A DNA stretch of 64,000 nucleotides, taken from contig CAVWEN010000003.1 in the NCBI GenBank assembly GCA_963754045.1, positions 620,001-684,000 of the forward strand. Reading direction: 5' to 3'. This stretch comes from JALZKA01 sp963754045. GTDB lineage: Bacteria > Actinomycetota > Thermoleophilia > Solirubrobacterales > 70-9. A program made the translations under genes and the position numbers. This document shows, piece by piece, positions 53,507-61,698 of this stretch. The notes under the pieces are model-generated. The model did not search any database. It saw only the letters and a program-made list of their open reading frames with translations, and was not told the origin of the DNA. How positions within the stretch are numbered: position 1 is the first letter of the stretch; the number at the start of each line of letters is the position of its first letter.

Positions 53507-54691
53507 ATGGTTTCCCAAGAGTTCTTGCTTGCGGGGCTGGGGGTGCTGTCGGTTGCGAACTTCGCGGTCCAGGCGCGGCTGACCACCGGTCCGCGCGGCG
53601 GCCTGCGCTTCGACGCGGACTACGCGATCGTTGTGCTCGCGCTCGCTGTCGGGGGACCACTGCCCGCCTTCCTGATCTGGGCCGGGCCGGAGTTCGTGGG
53701 CCGCTTCTTCATGCGCGACACGCCGGTGTTCTCGCCAGGGTCAATCGCCACGATCGGCAGCTTCGCGATCGGCACCGTGCTTGGAGCGCACCTATTCGCC
53801 ATAGCTGATGGCGGGTCTCACCTCGAGCTCGCGACCGCGCTTTTTGCAGCCGGCATCGTGATTTGGCTGGTCAACGCACTCGTGACCGGACCCCTTTATG
53901 CCCTGGTCTGTGAGAACCGATCGAATGCGCGAGCCCTTGCGCACGTGGTGATCGTCGACCTTGGGCCATTGAGCATGGCGATCGTCGGGATCGGCGTGCT
54001 GGGTTGGCTTGCACTCCCCGTCCTAGGACTTGGCTCTGTGGCGCTGCTCGCGATTGCTTCCCTGCTCCCTCAGTTCGCTCTGATCCAACTAACACGCGAG
54101 CGCTCCGTCGCCACGATGGATCAGATGTCCGCGACCAAACTTTTCGCAGCGGCACTGGCGGATGTTCTGGCACTGTCCCGCTCGGAGAGAAGCGCACTCG
54201 AGCTCGCGGCTGAGCTACCGCAACAAGAAGCGGGCGACGATCCACACGCGATCGCCCGCGAGCTTGCGCAGGCCGCTCTTGCCCTCGGCGACGAGCTCAG
54301 TGGCGGCGCGCGCCGGGGCTCGGCGGAGGCCTGGCTGGTGGCCGCGCGCGCGTCCGACCGATTTGACGGGGCCGACTGGCCCGCGGGCACCGCGCTCCTG
54401 GTCGAGCCCCGGGCGGCGAGCATGGTCCTCTCGTGCGCACGAGGCTGGGCCGGCCTGACCGCCGCCGGTTCGCTGGGGCTCTCACACGAACAGGCACTCC
54501 TGGGACTCGCAACCTCATCCGGGCACCGCTACGACCCGCACGTGATCGACGCGGCCTACAGGGTCGTCCACCAGGAGGCGAGCTTCCTGCGCGAGCCGGC
54601 GTTCCAACCGAGCCTTCATACCCTGCCCTTGCCGCGCAGGGTGAGACGGGTGCACCTGCCCGCGGTCCTCGGGCGTCTCGCAGCGGCGTAG
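53507..54691 (+). CDS. Membrane protein with degenerate HD-GYP-like domain
   Basis: A 394-residue protein with about six membrane segments (5-190) and a cytoplasmic domain (about 200-375). The domain follows the HD-GYP order: ASDRFDGADWPAG in place of HHE-x-D-G-x-GYP, RGWAGLTAAGSLG in place of DAFDALTS, and SGHRYDPHVID in place of the G-x-x-FDP end. The His-Asp and GYP residues needed for c-di-GMP hydrolysis are gone, so it is likely a sensor or scaffold. ATG at 53507. The assignment is by pattern and needs structural support. Confidence 0.7.
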   Translation: MVSQEFLLAGLGVLSVANFAVQARLTTGPRGGLRFDADYAIVVLALAVGGPLPAFLIWAGPEFVGRFFMRDTPVFSPGSIATIGSFAIGTVLGAHLFAIADGGSHLELATALFAAGIVIWLVNALVTGPLYALVCENRSNARALAHVVIVDLGPLSMAIVGIGVLGWLALPVLGLGSVALLAIASLLPQFALIQLTRERSVATMDQMSATKLFAAALADVLALSRSERSALELAAELPQQEAGDDPHAIARELAQAALALGDELSGGARRGSAEAWLVAARASDRFDGADWPAGTALLVEPRAASMVLSCARGWAGLTAAGSLGLSHEQALLGLATSSGHRYDPHVIDAAYRVVHQEASFLREPAFQPSLHTLPLPRRVRRVHLPAVLGRLAAA

Positions 54692-54719
54692 CCTTTCCCG
54701 ATCGGGAAAGATGTAGGCG

Positions 54720-55727
54720 ATGAGCTCCACGGTCGCCCCTGTCCTTCGGGACACCCCCACCTCGCGCCCGCCGGATGCGAGGCCCGCCAAGAAGCGGATG
54801 CTGATCATCGTCAACCCCTACGCGACGACGGTCTCGGACCGACTGAAGAACCTCGTCGTCTACGCGCTGCAGGGGCGCTACGACGTCGAGGCCGTAACGA
54901 CCGAGGCGCAAAACCACGCGACCGAGATCGGCCGTGAGGCCTGCGACGGCGGCTACGACCTCGTCGTCGCCTTCGGCGGCGACGGAACCTTGAACGAGGT
55001 CGCCAACGGCCTGGCCGGAACCGACGTTCCCGTCTCGATCCTCCCCGGCGGATCGACCAACGTCGTCTGCCGCACACTGGGCATCCCGAACGACGTCGTG
55101 GACGCGACCGAGCACCTCCTCGGCATGGCTGACGACTTCCACCCAAAGCGGGTTGACCTCGGGGTCGCCGGCGAGCGGCGCTTCGTCTTCGCCTGTGGCG
55201 CTGGGCTCGACGCCATGGTGGTGAAGCGCGTGGACGCCCACCCCAGGCTGAAGGCGCGCGCCGGCGAGTGGTACTACACGTGGGCTGCGGTTACCGGCTT
55301 CAACCGCCACTACCTGATGGGTGAGCCCGCACGGCTACGACTCCGCTCCGAGCGCGGCGAGGTCGAGGGGATCACAACCGTTGCCCAGAACTCCGACCCG
55401 TTCACATACTTCGGCGAACGAACGGTGCGGGTCTGCACCGACGCTGCGCTCGACAACGGCACGCTCTCGGTCGCGATGCTGAAGCGCGCCGCCCTGCGCG
55501 ACATGCCGACCGTGATGGCGCGCTGCCTCTGGGACCGCTTCCCGGCCATCGATCACAAGCAGATCGACCACTTCCCGCACCTGATGGAGGCCAGGGTCGA
55601 CTCGGTCTCGGCGGCGCCGAACGGAGAGTCGATCACGTTTCCCGTCCAGGTCGATGGCGACTACATCGGCGACCACACGTCGCTCGAACTGGGCATCGAA
55701 CCCGCGGCACTCTCGATCGTCAGCTAG
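54720..55727 (+). CDS. Diacylglycerol-kinase-family lipid kinase
   Basis: A 335-residue kinase with the DAGK catalytic motif FGGDGTLNEVANGL, the first strand LIIVNPYA, PGGSTNVVCRTLG, and C-terminal strands with GDYIGD. The family phosphorylates diacylglycerol, sphingosine-like or undecaprenol lipids at the membrane. The first 24 residues are unstructured and Pro-rich. ATG at 54720 follows the previous gene by 28 bases and is followed by a HIT gene 14 bases after its stop. Confidence 0.9.
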   Translation: MSSTVAPVLRDTPTSRPPDARPAKKRMLIIVNPYATTVSDRLKNLVVYALQGRYDVEAVTTEAQNHATEIGREACDGGYDLVVAFGGDGTLNEVANGLAGTDVPVSILPGGSTNVVCRTLGIPNDVVDATEHLLGMADDFHPKRVDLGVAGERRFVFACGAGLDAMVVKRVDAHPRLKARAGEWYYTWAAVTGFNRHYLMGEPARLRLRSERGEVEGITTVAQNSDPFTYFGERTVRVCTDAALDNGTLSVAMLKRAALRDMPTVMARCLWDRFPAIDHKQIDHFPHLMEARVDSVSAAPNGESITFPVQVDGDYIGDHTSLELGIEPAALSIVS

Positions 55728-55741
55728 AGGCGTGGGCAAGG

Positions 55742-56167
55742 GTGCCGCCCACCAACCCAGACTGCCTCTTCTGCCGACTCATCGACGGTAACGAGTCGGC
55801 CCACGTCGTTCACTCCGACGAGCACACGCTCGCCTTCCTCGACATCCGGCCGCTTTTCCATGGTCACACCCTGCTCGTCCCGCGTGAACACCACGTGACC
55901 CTGGAGGACTTACCCGGTGAATTGGTCGCGCCGTTGTTCTCAACCGCCCAGCGGCTCTCGGTCGCAGTCCGCAATGCAATGGGTGCCCAGGGAACCTTTG
56001 TCGCGATGAACAACGTGGTCAGTCAGTCGGTGCCCCACCTCCATGTCCACATAGTGCCGCGGGTTCCCAAGGACGGGTTGCGAGGCTTCTTCTGGCCGCG
56101 GAAGAAGTACAAGAGCGACGAGCAGGCCGCCGGTGTGGCAGCAGAGATCGCGGAGCTGCTGCGATGA
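55742..56167 (+). CDS. HIT-family protein
   Basis: A 141-residue histidine-triad protein with CLFCRLIDG at the N-terminus, FLDIRPLFHGHTLLVP, and the triad HLHVHIVPR. These enzymes hydrolyse nucleoside phosphoramidates or dinucleotides. The GTG start is at 55742 with GGGCAAGG upstream. It is the last gene of the plus-strand run and converges on relA with 41 bases between. Confidence 0.92.
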   Translation: MPPTNPDCLFCRLIDGNESAHVVHSDEHTLAFLDIRPLFHGHTLLVPREHHVTLEDLPGELVAPLFSTAQRLSVAVRNAMGAQGTFVAMNNVVSQSVPHLHVHIVPRVPKDGLRGFFWPRKKYKSDEQAAGVAAEIAELLR

Positions 56168-56208
56168 GCGCCACCGGCCACCTGCGTCGGGCGCCTTGCA
56201 GGCGTCGG

Positions 56209-58506
56209 TCACGCCCCGGGCGTGACCCTATAGGCGTCGAAGACACCCTCCACGTGGCGCAGGCGCGAGATGCACTGGCGTAGCTGCTCGGAGTCGCCAA
56301 CCTCGACGACGAACCGATTCTTGACCATGGGGTGCTTGGTCGAGCACATGGCCTGGATGATGTTCACCCCGGATTCGGAGAAGCTGCGTGAGAGGTCTTC
56401 CAAGAGCCGGGTGCGGTCCCACGCGTCCACTTCCAGCTCTACTCGGTACGAAGCCGCGTTGTCTCCTTCCCACGCGACATCCATGAACCGCTCCGGCGCC
56501 TTCATCAGCGCCTTCACGTTCTTGCAGTCCTCGCGGTGGATCGTGATCCCGCGGCCGAGCGAGACGTAGCCCAGAATCAAATCGCCCGGTACCGGGCGAC
56601 AGCACTTTGCGAGCCGGACCATCACGTCGGAGGCGCCGTCGACCACGATCCCGTAGTCGGAGGCCTCCTGGGTACGGCGCTGACGCTCGTCTCGCCCCTC
56701 CAGCACCCCGGCGAGTCGTGCCTCGGTCTCGTCGCCGGCGACGGCCTCACCGGACTTGAGCCGCTGCATGACCTTGTTGACGATGGTGCGGGCGGAGATC
56801 TTGCCGCCGCCGAGGGCAACGTAAAAGTCGTCGCCCTTGCGGAAGCCCGTCTCGCGGATCACGTCGGCGAGCAAGGGTGATCCGGCGATGCGCTGTGGCG
56901 GCAGCCCCTGCTTGCGAAGCGCCTCCTGCAATTCCTCACGGCCGCGCCGCTCCGAGTCCTCCCTGCGCTCGCGCCCAAGAAATGCGCGGATCTTGTTGCG
57001 TGCTCGAGTCGTCTTGACGACGGCCAGCCAGTCGCGCGAGGGACCTCGTTCCTGCTTTGAGGTCAGCACCTCGACGATATCGCCGGACTTCAGCTGGTAG
57101 TGGAGCGGCACGATCTTGCCGTTTACCTTCGCGCCCACGCAGCGGTGGCCCACGTCCGTATGCACGGCGTAGGCAAAGTCAAGCGGGGTCGAGCCCGCGG
57201 AGAGGTTCTTCACCTCTCCCTTCGGAGTAAAGACGAAAACCTCGTCCTCGAAGAGATCGACCTTCAGCGACTCGAGAAACTCGGCGGGCTCCTGCTCGCC
57301 CTCCTCTTCGAGCAGCTGACGCAACCACGTCATCTTCTCCTTGCTCGCTTCGGCCGAGGCTCCCTTGCCGTCGCGAACACCCGAATGAGACTCCTTGTAG
57401 AGAACGTGCCCGGCGATTCCGTACTCGGCGATCCGGTGCATGTCGGGGGTGCGGATCTGAATCTCCAGCGGCCGGCCCTCAGGACCGATCACCGTGGTGT
57501 GAAGCGCCTGGTAGAGGTTCAGCTTCGGGGTCGCGACGAAGTCCTTGAAGCGGCCGGGCAGGGGCTTCCAGATGGAGTGAATGATCCCGATCGCGCCGTA
57601 GCAGTCCTTGACCGACGCGACGATCACCCGCATCGCGGTCAGGTCGTAGATCTCGTTGAACTCCCGGCCCTTTTTCGTCATCTTCGAGTAGATGGAGTAG
57701 AAGTGCTTGGCGCGGCCTGAGATCTCGGCCTCGATGCCTACCTGGCGCAACTCGCCACGCAGGAAGTCGCCGGCCTCCTGCACGTAGCGCTCGCGCTCGT
57801 TTCGCTGCTGGGCGACCAGCTTCGTGATCTCGTCGTACTTGCGCGGATGCAACCGCTGAAACGCGAGGTCCTCCAGCTCCCATTTGATCGCGTGGATCCC
57901 GAGCCGGTGAGCGAGCGGCGCGTAGATCTCCAGCGTCTCGCGCGCCTTGTCGAGTTGCTTGCCCTTCGGCAAGGCCGCGATCGTTCGCATGTTGTGGAGA
58001 CGGTCGGCCAGCTTGATGAGGATGACCCGGACGTCCGTGGCCATTGCCACCATCATCTTGCGGTAGTTCTCCGCCTGGTTTTCGTCACGACTCTGGAAGG
58101 TGATTCCGGTCAGCTTTGTGACGCCGTCGACCAGCGCTGCAATGGCCTCGCCGAACAGCTCGCGCACCTCGTCGAGGCTCGCGGAGGTGTCCTCCACCGT
58201 GTCGTGCAGCAGCGCCGCGCACAGCGTCTCGGTGTCAAGCCGCAGTCCGGCGCAGATCTTTGCCACCTCGACCGGGTGGGTGATGAAGTCCTCGCCTGAG
58301 CGACGGCGCTGATCGGCGTGCCGCTCGCAGGCGAATGCGAAGGCCTGCTCGACCGTGCGACGATCAAGCCCCTCGGCAGCCTGTTCCGCGTGCTCGGTTA
58401 CGACCGCGAACAGGTCGCCCAGAAGGGCCCGCTCGTCGTCGGCGAGTCCTCGGGTGAACTCGTCCTCGGGGACAACCTCGATCGTTGCCTCGTCATGATC
58501 GCCCAC
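56209..58506 (-). CDS. relA: Bifunctional (p)ppGpp synthetase/hydrolase
   Basis: Controls the stringent response. The 765-residue product has an intact HD hydrolase (THPVEVAKICAGL, LLHDTVEDT), a synthetase (GRAKHFYSIYSKM, YDLTAMRVIV, YQALHTTVIGP, EIQIRT), TGS (VFVFTPKGEVKNLSAGSTP), a conserved Cys region (KCCRPVPGD), and a C-terminal ACT domain. Both catalytic halves are complete, as in Rel enzymes of Gram-positives. The GTG start is at 58506. It follows recJ on the same strand, with the 65-base gap holding nothing notable. Confidence 0.96.
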   Translation of the reverse strand: MGDHDEATIEVVPEDEFTRGLADDERALLGDLFAVVTEHAEQAAEGLDRRTVEQAFAFACERHADQRRRSGEDFITHPVEVAKICAGLRLDTETLCAALLHDTVEDTSASLDEVRELFGEAIAALVDGVTKLTGITFQSRDENQAENYRKMMVAMATDVRVILIKLADRLHNMRTIAALPKGKQLDKARETLEIYAPLAHRLGIHAIKWELEDLAFQRLHPRKYDEITKLVAQQRNERERYVQEAGDFLRGELRQVGIEAEISGRAKHFYSIYSKMTKKGREFNEIYDLTAMRVIVASVKDCYGAIGIIHSIWKPLPGRFKDFVATPKLNLYQALHTTVIGPEGRPLEIQIRTPDMHRIAEYGIAGHVLYKESHSGVRDGKGASAEASKEKMTWLRQLLEEEGEQEPAEFLESLKVDLFEDEVFVFTPKGEVKNLSAGSTPLDFAYAVHTDVGHRCVGAKVNGKIVPLHYQLKSGDIVEVLTSKQERGPSRDWLAVVKTTRARNKIRAFLGRERREDSERRGREELQEALRKQGLPPQRIAGSPLLADVIRETGFRKGDDFYVALGGGKISARTIVNKVMQRLKSGEAVAGDETEARLAGVLEGRDERQRRTQEASDYGIVVDGASDVMVRLAKCCRPVPGDLILGYVSLGRGITIHREDCKNVKALMKAPERFMDVAWEGDNAASYRVELEVDAWDRTRLLEDLSRSFSESGVNIIQAMCSTKHPMVKNRFVVEVGDSEQLRQCISRLRHVEGVFDAYRVTPGA

Positions 58507-58571
58507 GCGAATATGACCGCGCGGGCGCTCGGCCTGGAAGTGCTCCTCCGCGGCGCCGTTATTGGACTCGG

Positions 58572-61187
58572 TCAGGCTGCTGCCGAGAGGTTCTGCCGGG
58601 TCGCTTGTTCGGGTGGTGTCAGAAATCGCTTCGTCTCCTCGAGCGCGGCGCTATAGGCCCGGAAGCTCGACGAGGTCCCGAGATCGCCGCCCTTCGAGGA
58701 TACGGGCTCAACCGTCTGCTCACCGCAGCTGTCGCTCACCTGCACCACGCCGATCTCGCCCAGCACCCGGAGAGTCCTGGCGCCTGCCTCCGGCGACCGC
58801 CCGGTGCCTGCATCGCCACAGAGCACCGTCCCTCGCTCGGCGAGCGAACCCGCCCCGGCTTCGCGCAACCCCCTGTAGACCGAGGCGAGAGCGTCGCGCG
58901 TAGGACACTGCAGCTCGGCCGCCCTGAGCGTGAGGGCGGCGTCGGCGGACTCGGCGAGGAGGTGCAGAAACCCTTGCCCGGCTGCGACCAGGGCCTCGAG
59001 TCGCAGACTGGGAGCCGGGTCGAGCACGACCACGTGCTCGAAGCGCGCCGGCAACAGCGGGGCACTCTCGAGCGCGTACCAATCGGCCTGCACGAGACCT
59101 CCATCGCCGGCGGCAAGCAGCGCCTCGACAGCGTCCTGTCCTGCATCCAGCGAGCCCCGGCAGGCGAGCACTGCGTTTCCCCCGACCGCGAAGCGCCCCG
59201 GCGGGATCAACCGCTCGATGAGCGGGCGGCGCCACAACGCATCCGCGCAGACGGCCAGCACCGGGGCGCCGCTGGAGACGAGTGACGCGATCGCGGCGAC
59301 CGCCGATCCCGGCCCACGTTCAACCCGCGTGCGGGCCGCGAGCGCGAGCGCGCCACCCGCGTCGAGCGGCTGATTACCCACCTCCTGCGGAAGCTTCTCG
59401 CCAGTCGGTGCCGTGGGAGTGCGCTGCAATTCGGCAGCCACACGCTCGGCCTGTTCGTCCGGTGGACACGACCAGTCGCGGCTGGCCGGCGGCCCGATCG
59501 GATGCGTGTCCTCGAGAACTACCTGGGCGGAGACTGCACCGTTCCACTCGTTCAGCTCGAGGCGCAGCGAAACGTCGAGCGGGCCGTCTTCGGCGAGTGA
59601 CGCGAGTGAACCGTTGATTCCGAAGGCGACTCCCGACGCCCGGCGTCCACCGCTTCGCAGCGCGAACCGGCTGTGGCGTTCCTCCGCCCCGATTCCGTGC
59701 ACGTCCTCGATCTGAGCCGAGGGCACGAGCAGACGTATCGGGGGGTTGCCGACTCCGAACGGCCCGAGGCGGGCGAGCTGGGTTGCGAGTTCGTGATCGA
59801 GACACTCGCCCCCGACGACCACGTCGACGCTTGGTGTCGATGCAGCCGCGCCCAGGTTTAGATGCTGCGCCGTGTAAGCGACAAAGGCGTCGCGGAATGC
59901 ATCGAGGTTCTCAGGCTCGATTTCCAGCCCCGCCGCCGCGCGGTGACCGCCGAAGCGGGCGAGGTGCTCGCCGCACGCGCGCAGCGCAGCCAAAAGGTCG
60001 AAGCCCGGGACGCTTCGCCCCGAGCCCTTGCCCCGGCCCTTTGCGTCGAGCGCGATCAATACCGCGGGGCGGCCGTGACGCTCTGCCATCCGCGAAGCGC
60101 AGATGCCTACTACGCCAGCGTGCCAGTCCTCACCCCAAACAACGAGCCCTGGGACGTCGTTCGCGTCGGGATCCTCCGCGAACCGGCGCTGAGCGTCGGC
60201 CAGGACATCGCGCTCGGTCGCCCGGCGCTCGTGATTGGCTCGATCGAGATCGCCTGCGATCTCCTTGGCCCGGGCCTCGTCGCTGGTCAGGAACAGCTCG
60301 ACACCCGCGTCCGCGCGGTAGAGCCTGCCGGCCGCGTTGATCCGAGGCGCGAGCCGGAACGAGAAGTCACCCTCGTCCACCCGCTCCGGGGTCACACCAG
60401 CGACCTGCATGAGTGCGCGCAAACCCGGGCGGCGTGCCCGTCTCGCCGCCGCAATCCCCCGGCGCGCAAGCGAACGGTTCTCGCCGCGCAGGGGCACCAT
60501 GTCGGCAATCGTCGCCAGGCCGACCAGGTCGAGGTCGCGCTCGGCGCGCTCGGCGCCGATCAGCGCTGCGACGAGTTTGTGGGCTACGGCTGCGGCGCAG
60601 AGGTCGGGACACGGGTACTCCCCCACGATCGGATGAACGATCGGGCAGTCGGGAAGCTCGTCGCCGGGCTGGTGGTGGTCGGTGACCACAGCCGCGATCC
60701 CGCGTCGCGCCCCCTCTTCGATCTCCGCGACCGACGTAATCCCGCAATCCACGGTCACGACCAGCTGGGTCCCGCGCTCCTCGAGCTTGGTGACGGTCTC
60801 CATCGTGACCCCGTATCCGTCGCCGACCCGATCGGGGATCATCCAGTCGCAGTCGGCGCCGAGCTCGCGCAGCGCGGCGACCAGAATTGCCGTAGAGGTG
60901 ACGCCGTCGACGTCGTAGTCACCGTGAACGGTGATGCGCTCACCGCGGGCGATGGCGGAGCGGATCGTGCCGACGGCGGCGTCCATGCCATTGAAGGCGG
61001 CCGGGTCGTGTGACTCGTCGGCACTCAGGAATGCACGCGCGTCACTGACGGTGCGCAACCCACGTCGCACCAGCGCAATCGCGACGGGCCCGGCGAGGTC
61101 GAGTTCGCGAGCAAGCGCGGCCGCCTCGGCATAGGCGAAGGGCTCCAGGGTGAAATGCTGTGTCCTGTCCCGCGAGTCGGTCACCAA
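58572..61187 (-). CDS. recJ: Single-stranded-DNA exonuclease RecJ
   Basis: A 5'-3' ssDNA exonuclease of recombination and repair. DHH motifs are HGDYDVDGVTST, VTVDCG, VTDHHQPGDEL; DHHA1 has GGHRAAAGLE; an OB-fold follows to about residue 580. A further 290 residues have no nuclease motif; they are Ala/Leu-rich and resemble a degenerate RecA-like fold (GAPVLAVCADALWRRPLIE, HVVVLDPAPSL). The start is TTG 61187 or the adjacent GTG 61184, neither with a ribosome site. Length 871, longer than the E. coli enzyme (577). Confidence 0.93.
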   Translation of the reverse strand: MVTDSRDRTQHFTLEPFAYAEAAALARELDLAGPVAIALVRRGLRTVSDARAFLSADESHDPAAFNGMDAAVGTIRSAIARGERITVHGDYDVDGVTSTAILVAALRELGADCDWMIPDRVGDGYGVTMETVTKLEERGTQLVVTVDCGITSVAEIEEGARRGIAAVVTDHHQPGDELPDCPIVHPIVGEYPCPDLCAAAVAHKLVAALIGAERAERDLDLVGLATIADMVPLRGENRSLARRGIAAARRARRPGLRALMQVAGVTPERVDEGDFSFRLAPRINAAGRLYRADAGVELFLTSDEARAKEIAGDLDRANHERRATERDVLADAQRRFAEDPDANDVPGLVVWGEDWHAGVVGICASRMAERHGRPAVLIALDAKGRGKGSGRSVPGFDLLAALRACGEHLARFGGHRAAAGLEIEPENLDAFRDAFVAYTAQHLNLGAAASTPSVDVVVGGECLDHELATQLARLGPFGVGNPPIRLLVPSAQIEDVHGIGAEERHSRFALRSGGRRASGVAFGINGSLASLAEDGPLDVSLRLELNEWNGAVSAQVVLEDTHPIGPPASRDWSCPPDEQAERVAAELQRTPTAPTGEKLPQEVGNQPLDAGGALALAARTRVERGPGSAVAAIASLVSSGAPVLAVCADALWRRPLIERLIPPGRFAVGGNAVLACRGSLDAGQDAVEALLAAGDGGLVQADWYALESAPLLPARFEHVVVLDPAPSLRLEALVAAGQGFLHLLAESADAALTLRAAELQCPTRDALASVYRGLREAGAGSLAERGTVLCGDAGTGRSPEAGARTLRVLGEIGVVQVSDSCGEQTVEPVSSKGGDLGTSSSFRAYSAALEETKRFLTPPEQATRQNLSAAA

Positions 61188-61428
61188 CCCAAACTAGGGT
61201 CGGGCGCCGACGGAATCACCCTCTGGAGAAAAAAGAATCGTGAATTTGCGCGAAGTGCGGGCCCCACTGAGGACCGCTATCGCTCCGAGCCAGACGCCGC
61301 GTGGATCACGCTGAGCGCGAAAGCCAGTAAGCAGGACACCCCGACGGCCTGCTCGGTCGACCTCGGGTGGGTGGTCCAGGATGCCCGTGCTGAGGACGCT
61401 CGTCGAGCCCCCGCCAGTGGAGACGGCC
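61188..61428. other. Intergenic region upstream of recJ
   Basis: About 240 bases between recJ and a small membrane protein, with visibly lower G+C in its left part (an A run near 61230). Open frames exist on both strands but none resembles a protein. It probably holds the recJ promoter; I find no clear boxes, hairpin or RNA. Confidence 0.5.
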
Positions 61429-61698
61429 CTAGCTGACTGAGTTCCGTTCGCCCCGCAGGCCCAGCAGATAGATCGCGCCGAGCCCGAGGAGAGTCCCGGG
61501 CACCGCGTAGAGCACCGTAGCGATGTCGGTGTCACCGATCGTGCGGCCCGTCGCCGCCTGGGCGAGCGCGCCGGTGATCATGGCGCCGGTGGTCGCGCCC
61601 AGGAACGCGCCGACGATCCCCGCCCAAAACCGGTCGGGGATGAACACCGTGAAGTGCCAGATGGCGATGCCGACCGTGAACCAGACCAAAACGCTCAT
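61429..61698 (-). CDS. Small membrane protein of unknown function
   Basis: An 89-residue protein with three membrane segments (about 3-18, 26-50, 62-80) and little else. It has FIPDRFWAGIVGAFLGATTG, a Gly-rich motif that looks conserved. ATG overlaps the secDF stop as ATGA, so it is cotranscribed with the Sec translocase gene. It may be an accessory subunit; that is inference from the overlap only. Confidence 0.75.
   Translation of the reverse strand: MSVLVWFTVGIAIWHFTVFIPDRFWAGIVGAFLGATTGAMITGALAQAATGRTIGDTDIATVLYAVPGTLLGLGAIYLLGLRGERNSVS

Noticed and set aside
61155..61436. 93-codon plus-strand frame upstream of recJ
   Set aside because: No ribosome site, no recognisable sequence, and it overlaps the recJ start; treated as intergenic.
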